A DNA stretch of 64,000 bases, taken from the NCBI RefSeq assembly GCF_000208865.1, contig NC_018393.1:62001-126000 (forward strand). The letters run 5' to 3'. This document shows, piece by piece, positions 24,001 through 36,746 of the stretch (its first letter is position 1; each line of letters starts with the position of its first letter). The notes under the pieces were generated by a model. The model made no database searches and was not told the origin of the DNA. It was given only the letters and a program-made list of their open reading frames with translations. The position numbers and the translations under genes were made by a program. This DNA is from Neospora caninum Liverpool. Taxonomy: Eukaryota > Apicomplexa > Conoidasida > Eucoccidiorida > Sarcocystidae.

Positions 24001-27000
24001 ACCCTCGAGATTCGTAGACTTCCTGTGGCCCCCCTCGTGTACGTTCAACGTAACTGACTGTCTCCGTGCGACGGGCGCGTGAGATTGGCGTTAATTGGCC
24101 GTTTGTGTCGCTTGGCGTGGCTTCTGCGTTGTATTGAACCTTCTCCAGTTGTTCGAATTCCAACCAAGATCAACTTCCAGGACCGTCGCGTCGCCTTCGT
24201 TGCGGCCGGCATTAGCCATGCGTTAGCCATCACAGGTACGTTCACCGACCGGCTTGGGTCCGGCCGCCAGGCAAAAAAATGGTGAAGCTGGCGTATGGGT
24301 CTCCTTTTTCCAAAATGGAAACTTTTGAATTTGGCGCTGCGTCGTGTCGCCGGGCCTCTCTCGAATTTTCTCTGTGCCCAGACCTCGGAAGCACTTACGC
24401 CTGGGGCCGCAACGACTCTGGCCAGCTCGGCCTCGGCCACACGGACGATCGGTGGACACCGCAAGTGGTGAGCGCCGACGCTGGCGGTAGCGACACGTGG
24501 AAAGCTGAAAAGGTGGAGAGTTGGGTCGCAGTGGCGAGAACAGGCCGAGAAGACGCGTTGCTTGCTGGGAAGGGTGTTGAAAGGCAGCTGCTGCGACGTA
24601 ACCAGATTCTAGGAGAGACCGTGTGTGAAAGATCTCTGCCCCGCATCCGTGGAAATGGAGTAGGCCCTCGCTGCACGTCTTGACACTTAACCCCTTGCGT
24701 ACAGGGGGGTTAGCAATTTGGCAGACGTCTTGGTCGACTGACCGGTGTTTCCTCGTGGCATCCAAATGCAAATTGCCCGGCCGACTGAACGGCTCCTGCG
24801 TGTGAATGTGCGTGGCGTTAGGTGTGCGAACTCTCGGGCCACAAAACGATTATGGTCGCTGCGCATACGGCTAGCGTAGCTCTGACAAAGGAGAGAAAGC
24901 TGTTTGCCTGGGGGACGAACTCCCTTTTGTCCCCTGCGATGATTTTCTCACAACCGTTCCAAGATGTTGATTTGGGAGACGCCCTCTTTTGCCTGGCCGA
25001 AGACGGCGGCGAGCAGTCCCTTTTAGTTACTCCTTTGTGTCAGCTCCGTTCCGGCTCGTCCACGTCGGGCTGCATGCGAATCAGCTTGTCGGGGATCATG
25101 CAACTTTCGGCCGCTCCCGGCGTGCTCCTCGCCGTTGGACCCCCCTCGGACGGACCCGACGAGCCCGCTGAATATGTTCACGCGGAGGAGAGTTGCGGCG
25201 CGTCGTGGCCAGCGGCGACTGCAGAGACACAGGCTGGAGGTGGCGACGCCCTTTTCCCCGCGACGGCTACGCGGCACGCGCATCCCGAGGCGCCACTCAA
25301 GAGCGCCCTGCGGAGGTACTCCGAGGGGTGTCTCACCAGCGCCTCCCGTTCGTCCTCGGTGGGGAGCGAGAAATCTCGCAAGCGCGTCACGTTCGCAGAC
25401 ACAGTCACGCTCTTTTGCCTGGAGCCCCGACCAGAACTCCAGGCTCCAGACGACGCAAGTTCTCCCTCAGCGGATGCGGCACCTGGAGACCCGAAAGCCG
25501 TCAAAAACACGAAGCGGGTATCGGCGACTGTGCCCGCCCGGCAGGGCCAGAGCAGAAGCAAGGCGGACCCTAGCCGGCCTCGATCGCGATCGGCCAGCCC
25601 AGGGGGACGTTCACGTGAAAAGGGGGCGTCCTCCAACGCGACGCCTCCCTCGCGGCCCCAAATGCAGCCTTGTTTACGAGCGGGGAACAGTGCTTCTGCT
25701 ACTGCCGCATCTGGCTCGGCAGGCGGTTCCAGCGGCCGGGCACCGGCTGCCGAGTCGGGGGCGTCTTGCGTCGATTCAAAGGCCAAGGCCACCAGGAAGC
25801 AGTCCGCTGTCGCGAGTCAAATGGGCAAGCAAAGCCCAGCGACTGAACGCGGAGGGAATGGTGACGCACCTCGAGCCGCCGCACAAGCCAAACGCCAGCT
25901 TCGCCGATCCGGAGATAGTGCTGCGGATCCGGCGCCGGCGACTGCCAAAGCACCCGACACGAACCTGGGTGACGGCGACAGCGGCCTAAAGGAAACTGCG
26001 GTGCGTGTAACAACAGAACAACCGGGAAAGCATGGCGCGGCCAGCCGACCTGAGAAGCCGGTTTCCGTGGCGACTGATGACGAGCTGGCAGGAGCCCTTG
26101 CGGCCGACGTTTGTCCCGGACCAAGTGGGGGCTCGACCCCGGAATTCGGATGCGTCAACAACGTGTACTTTGGCGGCAGCCCGTCCTCGTCCAACACGCC
26201 CTTGCCTGTTCACGGCGCATTCCCGTGCGGACAGGAGTTGGTGTCGGGCCATCTGGCCACACCGGGAAGCGCCGTCGCAGGGGATTCACTCCAGATGGCC
26301 GGGCCAGGGCCCACTGCAGGCGCCAGGCCTGGGAACTTCAAGGAGGAATTCAGCAAGCAGACTGCAGCACTCAGTCCGCACGAAAACGCATCTGCCATTG
26401 CACAGACGCTCGAAAGAAGCCACGCGTCGATGGCCTGCCCGAACGACCTGGCGCTGGCTCAAGCGGCGGCGCCGCAGCAAATGGAGTTTTTTCCCTTGTT
26501 CCGCGAAGGCATGGACGGCCCGGTCCACAGTCACGCGCAGAGGGCGGGCCCCAGAGTCGGCTCGGGAACAGCCGGAAGCGCCGTTGTTGGAATGCCCCTG
26601 CAAGAACGGTCTAGCGACCAAGCCAGCCTAGGCTGCCTGAGCCATCCTGCGCCGTTAACCGCGGTTGGGACGCATTTGCGGATGTTTCCACCAGCCAGCG
26701 ACATGTCGGATCCGATGGCTGCTCCGCACGGGCAAGTTTGCGCATTCCCATCTTCGGTGGGCATGGTGGGGCGCCTCTCTGCGTCGAATGTGGGCTGGGG
26801 GCCGTCGCCGGCCGCTCCTTTCCCGGCAGCTCGGAACTGCTTTGGCCCACCAGACATGCTTCGCCAGCAACAGCCGCAGAATTTCTTTGCAGACTCGGAA
26901 CTCGCTCGTCTGTACGACGTCTCGGACATCGTGAAGAAGCAGAAAGAATTCCGCGAAATTCGGAGCGTACTCTGCGCGTAAGAGCCGGCTGCAACACAGT

Positions 27001-30000
27001 GGATATATCGACTCCTGACAAGGGAAGATGTTTTAGTTTCACTGGTTACCTGTGTCTGATTAATAAAACGCGTTTGTACAACTGGATTCATTTTCGTCAG
27101 CAGCTTCGTTCGATGCGCTGGCCAGTAGGACAGTGCTTGTATAGGTCAGTGGGAGGCACCGCCTCGAATGGCCGGTCAGTCCGCGGAGTGGCGGGAGGCG
27201 TCTTGTGGCCGCGCGTGTACCCGGTAACTTTGGTTTCCCGGTGACTGCCGATCAGGGCACAGGAGGATATTGCGGAAGTGGAAAAAGAGAAGGAGGAGCT
27301 GCGGCGGGAGCTGCGAGAGACAAAGACGGCTTTGAAAGAATCCCTTGCAAAACTTGTAAGTCGTGACGGTTCTTGCGTGTGGGTTCCTCCCATGTTGTCG
27401 TGGCATCCCGCGAAGCCTTTGCCCGGAGCGAGCCATCCCGTGTGTCCCGTCAGCCTTGCTCCTTGCGCACTTGCATCTATCAAGGCTCGCCCACCCCTTG
27501 GCTCTGTATCGGCAGTTATGTTTCTTCGAGGGTACACCCGGTCTGTTGTCTCCAGGAGGAATCGGCTGAGGCTAACAGCGTTATGGAGCGGGCTCTCGCC
27601 GCTCAGAAGAAGCGAATTCAAACCCTGCAAGAAGAGCTCGACGAGGAGGCACAACAGAGCCATAATGACTTGACCCAAGTGCTGCAGGTGAGGCAGCTGC
27701 AAGATCGTCTCCAGCGTCGCAGCCAGTCGCTGAGACTCGCCTCATCGCGCCCTGACCACACCTTCTCTCTCTGTACGTGCAGAAGCTCAGTCAAGCGGAA
27801 CAGGACCGAGCAAAGCTGGCTCGTTCTCTCGCTGCTGCGCAGGACTCCCTTCAGACGTAAGTGACCCGCAGCCACTTCTATGTAGCACTCCACCCGCGTT
27901 TGCTGGAGACTCGGAACACGCGGACCTCACCTGCTTGCACTTTGGAGGGTCAGCATTTAGACAGACGTCTGACTTTAGGGCAGCCGCGCGGTCCTCCCGC
28001 AGAGAGACCTACGCGGGACCGCAAGTTTCGCTGCCTTCGCCCTCCGCAGTGCTCATTGGCACCCGCTATGTTGCTTTGTCCTTTGCAGTTTTCAAAAGCA
28101 CAAGCCGTTGCAGGTGAGCGCAGGCGCGGCGTCACAAGGCATGTGTGGCAGCGCACACTTCGTGTCGGCGCCTCTCTGTTGTGGTGGGCCGGAGCGCCGG
28201 ACCCTGTGAATACAGTTGCGTGCTACAGAGAGAGTAAGTGCTTGCTCATCTTTTGAGATTGGGTCGCATTTTATGCTGCGTCCTGTTGTTCAGGAGCGAC
28301 TGGAACGCGAGGCTTCGGCACTGAGACAACAGTTGAAAACTCAGAAAGACGAGCAGGTGAGTACCTTGCAAACACTGCGATGTAGGGTTTTATCCGAGCC
28401 GATGGGCTGGGGACCCGCATATGTGCTTGAACGCTTTTTCAGGTCGGGGAGATTCGATCTGAGTATGCTTTTTCGTCGAAATGCGTCGCGGCCGTCGTTT
28501 CCCCAAAGGAAACCAGAACCTATCTGCGAATTCCCTCTCGACATTGTGTTCCCTACCCAGGCGCATCAATTAAAACAGGCAGAAGAAGCCATAGGAGAGT
28601 GGCGTGAGGCTCATGCAAAGCTACAGGAGGCCTTGATGGAGGCGGAACAGAACCGCAAATCAGAGGTCGACGAACGCCAGGCTGAGGTTGACCGGTAGGT
28701 TCCGAAGTCAAGTCAACCTTGTAAGGGCTGCGTGCCGGCCTGCCGTTCGGGCTATGAGGCGCACCCCGCACTCTCGACATCCAGTTTACGAACGAAACTT
28801 CACACTTGTCGACGGCCCCGCGTGGTGTCTCTTCGTCGGAGACGAACCGTGCCTGTGGATGTTCCATTGCTCTATTGGGTACAGGTTGCAGAAGCAGCTT
28901 CAACAACTTGAGGAAGAATTGCAGCACGTGAAAGACCAGGTGGACATGGCATCCCAATCAACCATCGAAACCGGTAGGCACCTTGGCACGAGCAGTGATA
29001 ACGGGGGTGTGGGTGAGGGAGTGGTGGGGCAACTTGTGGCCGTGTACGGCAGCCAGTCTGATCGTAGAAAGGCGCGGCGTGTGCCGCAGTAAACTTCTCT
29101 CCGCAGAACTTCCCGCCCTCGTTGAAACAAGCCGTTTCTATGTGGGGTGCGTCCGCGAGTATCCGCCGGAGTCTTGGTCGAATCCTGCGGCGATGCGAGT
29201 CTGTGGCGCCTCGGCGTTTCTCCCTGTTGATGCGGATGTTCCACATCCGACCGCTGGTGCCGTTTCCACGCGGCCACACACTTGTGCGCTGCTCGCATGC
29301 TTCCCTGCAGAACGGCAGCGCAGAGTCGCCGCGGAAGAGAGAGTCGACGAGCTCGAGGCAGCGCTGAACGAGTTGGCCGCCGATTTCGCTGCGAGCAAGA
29401 GAGCAAACACGCGGCAGAAACGCGAGCTGGACAGGTAAGTGTTTCGTGCGGAGTCGAACACCGCACTGAGTGGCTGACGCCGTGAGGGCGCGTGTTGAGG
29501 CGTCACTGCATTTGTGCTCACCGCGATCCTTCGCGCGAATCCATAGCTTCCAGTCGCGATGGGTCAGTGACAGCCACAGTGGCGGTCCCGCTAAATCAAT
29601 TCTGTGGACGCACGAGGGCACCTCGTGGGCGAATGCGAGACTGTCCCAGAAGGCATTCCACGCTGAGACGCCGTCTCTGCTGGGTCTGAACTGTGTGAAC
29701 CACTGCAGCGTGACTGAGGAAAAGCTACGAGCGCTCCAAGAGAACGAGGAACTGCGGGAGGAGCTGCAGAGGTGAGTCTCGCGCTCAGCATCGGCGATTC
29801 TGGTTTGTCCGGGAGTCTGGTGGCCTGGTGGTGTCCGTATGCTGGCCGGAAGCAGGACTGCGTCACAAGCCTGTGTAGATCTTTCGTCGGTTTCACCGTC
29901 ACAAAAGTGTAGAAACGCGCTGTAGAAACTGCCGCCACCATCGCTGGGTGTTGGTAGCTCCTGCGGGAAACAGAGTTCCGCCAAAGTTTTTCCTCGCAAA

Positions 30001-33000
30001 GCACACCGCGTGGCACGCAGGGCAGGGTCTCACCACAGCGCGGGGCCTTCCTGTGTGCGACTCTACAGAGCGCGAGACGAGATTGGAAAGGAGGAAGTGC
30101 GCGTGAGCAGCCTCCAGAGCGAGATTCAAGAGTAAGTCGCGAGAAACAGGCGATGGATTCCGCATAGGCTTCCTATCTCCGCAAACAGCGTGCTTTGTCT
30201 TGCCCAGGGGAAGCGCCTACTGGTACACACGTAATACTCGTGCAAGTTCGTTCTGCGCTACCCTTCAGGTTGCGGGTCGCGGCTTCAGGTGCAGAGTTGG
30301 CGAAGAATCGGTGAGCTTGGCACTCGGGCCGCGGCAGATACCGCGAGTGGCTGCGCCGCGAGATCGATCTCTCTCACAAGCGCCTGTGTCAAAATCTGCC
30401 GTGTGAGATTGCTTTTCCAGGCAGCTCGAAGTAACGGAGCATCTTGAGCAGAAGGTCGCAGAACTGACCGGAGAGCTGTCCAGGTGAGAACGGACAGGAA
30501 GTGACGAAGGCGCTGTGGCAGCTGAGGATACGGCAGGGCTCCAATCGATCTGCCTGTGGCCGGGTTGTGCCCATCGCCGCCTCGCGAGTTTCCTGCGTCG
30601 TCGATGGGGTCCCTTTCGCCCACTTCACGTTCTCCAAAATAAACGTTTTCGTCTCTGTATCTGTTTCTGGCTGCAGCTGTAAAGAGGAGATTGCGAAAAA
30701 GGAAGAGCAACTTCAAAAATATGCACAGGTGCGTCTTCGAACCCTGTCTTTTCGGGCGCACTGCGTCCGCTGAGTTCATGCGTGCAGTGCAGCAGATGGG
30801 AGTATCCGTTCTTGGCCTGGTGTATGCCATACGCAGTGCAAAATCGCTGTACTTCGCTGAATCCGCATTCCTAGTCCTGTGTGTGGCCAGCGTGAACTGC
30901 TGGGCACCCGGACGTTGCAGCTAGCTTTTGATCTGTGTAGCCCGCGTTCCATGATAGTCTAGCGTAGTTGGCATATCCGAGAGCTTCATTCGGCGTGAGT
31001 CGTTGCAAATCACACCTGTTTGCGACAGGCAAAAAACGCACAGGAATGTCGGAAAGTCAGCGATAGTCAGATTTCCGTGGAACACCCTTGCAGACTCTGA
31101 CGAACCAGTGATGACGCGTTTGTGAAAGCGGCGGAGCGATGGGTCCACATGCGCGTCAAGGCACATCTCGCTACTCTGCATCGAGCTTTGCGTTGGGGAG
31201 CCATCCGTACACCGCCTGCGTTGCCTGCTGTCCATTCGTGCAGCTGGCCAAGCACGCCACCGTTCTTGCACCTGCCAGCCCGTGCACGGAATGTCAGAAC
31301 TTGAAAACGGAGTTGCTTCGTACAACCGACCAAAGAAACACGGTGAGAGTGGCTGCAGAGGCATGCGTTTCCACTGCCCCGCTGAGAGCCCGTGCAGGCG
31401 GGTTGCGCTGTTCCTGAAGGTCGCACACACGCTAGGGATGCTGTTTAGGCGGTGTTTGTAGTGACCGGGCGTGGTGATGGAGATTCCTCACTGTGCCTGC
31501 AGATGAGCTCACAGATCGAGGCCTTGCAGTCCGACCTGACCGCACACCAGAACGCGGCCAGAGATCAGCAGAGTGTCCTCCACGAACTCCAGATGGAGCT
31601 GACTGTTTACAAGCAGCGCCAAGCATCGGAGCTACAGGCAATCACCGAACAGGTAGGTGTTCTTCTGGTACCCGTACAGAGATACGGGTTTCAACAAATC
31701 CTGTTTCGACAGATTCACTCGCATAGCGCCAACCCGCAGAGTGGCTAGTTAGGCGAGGCTGTTCAAAACACATTGTCAGATGGGGACTGCCGTCTGTACC
31801 ACTTACGCCTCCTGCTAGAGGGGCAGAAGCGAACCGGTGTGGGCGCTGGCGAGAATGTTCGCGGGTGGATTTTCACTCCGGGCAGCAAGCATCTTGTCTT
31901 TTGTGCAGAAAACGTATCTGGAAAAGAAGGTCCACGACCTTGAAGAGGCGAAAGAAGGTAAGTTGCCAGTTCAGGTTGGTCCGGAACCCGTTCACGTTAC
32001 GGGGTCCTTTGTTTACAGCTTGCACCGTTACATTCAGGAGCATGCCGTTATATTCGATAAGCGGGCGGCGACTGCGCGCTCCACTCCAGGCAGGCTCGAC
32101 TCCCCGCGCACGCGGGGAAAGTTCCAGTTGGAGCGTTTTGTGCACTTACTGTGGCTTGTCCGTGCAGAAGTCGAAGAAAGCGTTGCGTCTTTGCAGGAAG
32201 AGCTCAGTTGTCTCAAGAAGGAAGACGAGGCACAGAAAATTAGGGAGCGCCTGGTCACTGCGCAGGTACGTCGAGAAGAGTCGCGCGGTGAAGCTTCGGC
32301 TCTAAACTTTCCTCACACAGGGTAGCGAGTGAGCAGAAAAACAACCCGCGGACGCTTTCGGGAACGTGGCCCACGCGAGGCTCCTTCTTTCACCGTGTCA
32401 TTACGAAATGCTGGAAGCCTCTGTAGCAACGGGACCCTAACGTGTGGCGAAAGGGGTGTGGTGCGGCTGTGCAGGTCGATCAGCTCTTCCAAGTCCTTCG
32501 CCACCATGTAGACCTCGAGGCATCGGTCAGTGACAGCGAGAAGAGCAGCGCGAAAGACTCGCCGGCCGCCGATGGAATTTCCGAGCATCCCGTGGTTGCA
32601 GTATCGAGGGCGATCAGCATCTGGACTTTCGAAGATGTCCACTCAATCTGCGAGAAATGGAATCTAGCCCTTCTCGTCGACGCCGAACTGCACAAACTCC
32701 GAGATCGGCTATTCGACTTGTAAGCCTCGGATTCTCCTGCGTTTGCGCGGGTCACAAAAGCTGCGTGGCCAGTTGACCACGAATCTGTGTTGCTCCAAAC
32801 TGTCGAACACCCTGTGTGGACCGAAAAGACTCTGAGTCACATCCGGACTGTTTTCGGTTCTTTGCACTGGAGGTACAGCGTTCGGGACAGGACCCGGGGA
32901 AGGAATCATCGGATACACATGTGCGTTTTCTGGCGAATTTCAGGACAAGGAGGGAAACCGAGTTGAAGGGCCAGTTGGCTGAAGCTGCTGACCACCAGCA

Positions 33001-33949
33001 AAAGGAACTTCAGTGAGTCACGGCTGTGCAGGCGACGCTTTAGGACAACACAGGATGAGAGTTCCAGTTCCCCTCTGTTGTCGTTCCTTGTCAATCACTG
33101 CGGCCGCCTGTGTTTGCTGGGATGCAGAGCGCGGCAAAAACTGGAGGAACTTGAGGAGAAACTTCGTCGGACACAAGAAGATGCCGAAAGAAATGAGAAG
33201 AAGATGCAAGAAGCTCAGCAGGTTGGTCTGGGCTTTGTGTCCCGCCAGCAGAGGCATGGCGCGGTCCTGAGCGCGTGCTGGGCTCACGAGAAGTCTTTTC
33301 TGAAGTGTACACACCGTACACTCTAGGAATTTCTTACTTCCGTGGCTGGTCATCGTCGACTCTGTTTCATCTAGGGCGTTACAAGCACCTTTTGAACCCT
33401 GCATTCTTGCTCTTTTTCGATGCTTTTCAGGCCGGAAGTTGGTCAACGGCGCGTTTCTTGGAGCAACAAAAGTACTTCGAGATGGAATTAGGCATAACAA
33501 AGCGAGTAAGGCCCCCAACAAGTGGTTTACGCGTTGGTAGTCTCTGGATGGCCTCTCCGCCTTGCTTCGCGCGCGGCAGTTCCCAAGACGCATTCCAGGA
33601 TTTCTGCCTTGTGCATGCAATGCAGCAACTGACCGAGTGCCGGTCCGAAGTACACCAGCTTAGAACGAGAAACAGCGCTCTGCTTCTCGATCTCACCAAG
33701 CAGGAAGAGCGCATCGCAAACCTCATCAAGCAGAACGAGCGACTTGCGGCTCGACGGCGGCAATCCCGCCTCCAAACTGACCGGTCTGCTACCAGTACAA
33801 GCGCTTCTTCACTGGAGCTCGGGCCTGGTGGACCGGCATTCCCACTTGAAGAAATCTGTGAAGGCACATCTCCCAGAAAGCCTGAATCCGCGTCTCCGAG
33901 ACGCGGGTCCAAGTCCCGGGCGAATCGTGTCGACATGGTGGCGACCTGA
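21038..33949 (+). CDS. RCC1-repeat / PP1-docking-motif / coiled-coil fusion protein
   Basis: Thirty-one exons: 21038..21680, 21978..22160, 22590..22736, 22906..22984, 23272..23348, 23641..23706, 24149..24235, 24382..24467, 24822..26977, 27256..27355, 27556..27687, 27783..27856, 28089..28113, 28294..28356, 28561..28694, 28885..28973, 29311..29434, 29709..29771, 30069..30131, 30269..30310, 30421..30483, 30677..30728, 31244..31342, 31503..31652, 31909..31957, 32168..32265, 32475..32719, 32944..33012, 33128..33221, 33431..33505, 33626..33949. Phases agree at all 30 joins, giving 1,916 residues. Residues 1-214 are disordered. About 215-490 carry RCC1-type propeller repeats: DGKLYCWDWD, VSCGANHLACVN, DSGRVFTYGSNESGQRG, QVACGPQYTLVVL, DDGRVYGMGDGSHG, VAAGISHALAIT, TYAWGRNDSGQLGLG, KLFAWGTN. 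The rest of exon 9 is disordered, with KRVTFADTV at about 643. Residues about 1150-1900 are heptad-rich coiled coil with a basic tail. RCC1 propellers bind chromatin, GTPases or other proteins; the role here is unknown. The weakest sites are the first donor (GTGTGT) and the GTTGGT donor after 33221. Domain content is secure; exact exons around 31.0 kb less so. Confidence 0.8.
25380..25394 (+). other. Codons for a KRVTF PP1-docking-type motif
   Basis: Within exon 9 of the RCC1 fusion gene the reading frame gives SRKRVTFADTVTLF, about residues 641-654. The pattern K/R-V-x-F followed by A-D resembles the RVxF docking motif of protein phosphatase 1 regulators (RVSFAD in the glycogen-targeting subunits). 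It lies in Ser-rich disordered sequence after the RCC1 repeats, as such linear motifs usually do. Binding is inferred from sequence only. Confidence 0.55.
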
Positions 33950-35267
33950 GGGACCGGCCTGAGAGCCGCGACATCCGAAAGAGTTTCTTCGTTGTCCGGC
34001 GAGTGCCTCCGGCAGTTTGCAAGGGTGGGGCTCCATTCCCCCTGAAAGAGTGCACGTGTGCTCACTCAACAGTTGGAGCAGTGTGTTCCGTCGCCACTTT
34101 GTTTTTCGTGCTTCTTTTGAATCGAGATTCCGAGCTTGAGGGCTCGGTTCCTCTCGAGCGCAAAAACTTCTTGAACATGCAGCCCTTAAACGAGATTCTT
34201 TCGAAACTCTCCCCCCTGTGCCCGGGTGAGGGCCCCGCAACGACGCTAGCCAGCAGACTACCAGATGGAGACGCAGCGACTCGTAGGAAGACGAGTTCTG
34301 CCGTATTTGTTTTCTAGCGCGGGCAGACTCTTGGAATCACGGCTCGTGACAAACAGTGTCCTTCCCTTTGGAGAGACGGGATGGGGCGGCACTGACCCTC
34401 GACAAATCTTGCACACAACCTCGAGGGAGTGCGCACAGCACTCGATGCACAGAAATGTTAATGACAAAAGCAATCCTCGTGCCCCTACAAGCCGCGAAAT
34501 GTTGAAACCACCCCCGCTGCTTCGCCGCTGTTATGGTTCCCGTCCCGCCGTCTCTCCTCCACACGGCAGACCAAGTCTTCGATGCCACGCAGAAGAAACG
34601 AGGCCTTGCTTCCCTCGCCTGAAATGAGAGCAGCGGGCCAAAAAGCTATGGATCTCTCGCTGGCCGTTTCTTCCCATCAAAGACTCGACGCGTGCCATGT
34701 CGATCGAAACCGCGAGACGCTATCACTTACACCGAAAGAGTCAGAAAGGCGCGCAAATCTTGAACCACCTCGCCAGACGCTTTCGTGCGAGGGGAAAAGG
34801 CACCAAAGTAAACGGCCGTCGGCCTCGGTTATCACGTCTCTACATTCCATAAAGGAACAAGCCCGTGGCAGTTGACTCAAGCAGCCATATCCGAGGGTAT
34901 CTTTCTTCAAAAATGCCGAGGTCGTGGTGTTTGTTTCCTGTTTTATTTCTCGTTCTCTCGTGTCGTTTTCTCTACCGAAAAGGCGAAAACAAGATGAAGC
35001 AAACTGAACAGCTCCAGGACAAGTGGACACCAGGACAGCGAAGAGCAAACAGATTCTTCTTGCCTCCCACCCTCTCAGTCAGCCGGTTGTTCCCTGCATC
35101 GGGACCGTAAGCAACAGTCGCTTCTTCTCGGTCGCTTCGCTCCCTTCATCTTTGTTTCGCGTTTCTTCTTTGAAAAAAGAACGGAACGCGCCTCACACAC
35201 GTTGTCTGCGCCTCGCCTTCTTCTCCGCCTTCTCGGCTGCGCATTCCTCGCTTTGTCAGTGAAGAGT
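33950..35267. other. Intergenic stretch between convergent genes
   Basis: The RCC1 fusion gene (+) ends at 33949 and UBC12 (-) ends at 35268, so this 1.3 kb should carry both 3' UTRs. Short open frames overlap on both strands without motifs. No terminator-like hairpin or repeat stands out. Confidence 0.5.
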
Positions 35268-36746
35268 CTATTGGTGAAGGGTTCGCCGAACTTGTCTCTG
35301 AAACTCCGAAGGATTTGAGCGCAGAAGCGCCGCCGCTTCCTGGTTCAGCGGATCACTCGGATTCGGCTCCTGCGCATGTACATACACCGCCCGACACCCC
35401 TGCATGTAGAATGAATACGTGCATATCGATAAAGGAATCTCAAGTTATGTGGACGTGTTTTAAACCAGCACACAACTCTAAACATGTTCATGCACCCACC
35501 AGCTATATATGCGTCCTCCCCCTCAGTGCCTAGCTACGTCTATCCAGAGATCTACCCCGACAGACAGCAAGACGGGGATGCACGGATCTTCCAGCCACCA
35601 GGAGATGCGCGCAGGCACTAGGTTTCTCATCTACCTACTTTGTTGTACATCAAGATGCCTTGTGTACAAGGACCAATCGATTTTATTTTCGGAGAAAGGC
35701 CGTGCACCTTGAAGCGAAAAGGTGGCTCACCAGAAACAGGTGGAGGAGGCCGTACATGACGGACGAGATGGAGAGAACGGGCTTCCAGTCCTCTCGCAAA
35801 ATGTTCAGACACACATTTCCTTTCTGGTCAATGTTTGGGTGATAAATCTGAAACAGAGCAGTAGAATGGACTTTTTCACGGCGTGTCGTGTTTCCGAATA
35901 CAGAAAGATACTGAATAGGAACCCGAATGCATAAAGTGCACGCACACAGAGAGGTTCTCGCTCGCACCAAAGGAGTTTGTGCTGACTCTACAGAAACGAT
36001 ACATGTATATATATGCACAGATGTATATCAACGGCACGACATAGCTTTTGCTTCTGGAGCGACTGGTACGGAAGACGATGGAGGTCTTTGACCATCCGCA
36101 GGGAAGAAGAGAGCAGCTCGACCTCTCGGGAATCGACGGGCTCCGAGATGCGTTGAATACCGGAGGTACGGATGAAAGAAGGGCATTCTCGAACCAGACA
36201 CCACTATGCATCGCCCCGTTCACCGAAGCGTACATACACAGCATCCGTGAGTCCAGAAACCGCGCGAAAGCCGGGTGTCGTTACCTGGTCCATGCATTTG
36301 ACTTTCGGCGGGTCATGCGGGTAGTTTGGGGGGATGGAAATGAAGAAGAGGAATTTGCCTCCTCTCCAGAAGCCATCATCAGGAGCAATTCTTAACTGCA
36401 TGTCCAACAGACTGCTCCCGCCACCCGACTGGAGCGCAAGAGCGTCCGAGCTGCGCTTCCCAAGAGACCCGTTCTTCGACGAAAAGGTCAAGACACATTG
36501 GTCAGGGAGGTCCAAATCCTCCAGTTCTTTCTGCAGACGAATTTCCCCGGGAAAGCGACGTCTTTCCTGAGCCGGATTCGAAGACGCAGCTGAAGCTGCG
36601 TTGACACCTGAGGAAAGGCTGCTGCCTGTGTCCCCCGAGACTGGCGTGCCCGTGTTCTTCGGGGCCTCAGTCGCGCCTCCCGCATTCTCCTGAGAAGATA
36701 CACCCTGCTTAGGTCTTCCGCGACCTACGCCGTACAGCTTTAACAT
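35268..36746 (-). CDS. UBC12: NEDD8-conjugating enzyme E2, UBC12/UBE2M
   Basis: Three exons, 36285..36746, 35731..35847 and 35268..35369, all in phase 0 (donors GTAACG and GTGAGC), give 226 residues. UBC12 accepts NEDD8 from the NAE1-UBA3 E1 and passes it to cullins, which activates cullin-RING ubiquitin ligases. The start MLKLYG matches the MIKLF N-terminus by which UBC12 docks on its E1, and it is the first ATG of the frame. The UBC fold shows [53 protein letters not shown] (HPN at 157-159, catalytic Cys about 167), [14 protein letters not shown] and [14 protein letters not shown] Gly/Ser/Ala-rich insertion of roughly 60 residues lies between the docking peptide and the fold, and another short insertion follows FSSKN, making it longer than the usual 183 residues. 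The C-terminus is [13 protein letters not shown]. The family call is strong. Confidence 0.93.

Noticed and set aside
24822..26981. A separate 719-codon gene ending at the stop at 26979
   Set aside because: It begins with GTG right after an acceptor in the right phase, with RCC1-type sequence, and has a GTAAGA donor at 26978 that joins in phase to the coiled-coil exons.
29107..29151. An extra exon of the RCC1 fusion gene after the acceptor at 29106
   Set aside because: The acceptor is good, but the only nearby donor gives a phase that does not fit the next exon. The exons on either side join in phase without it.
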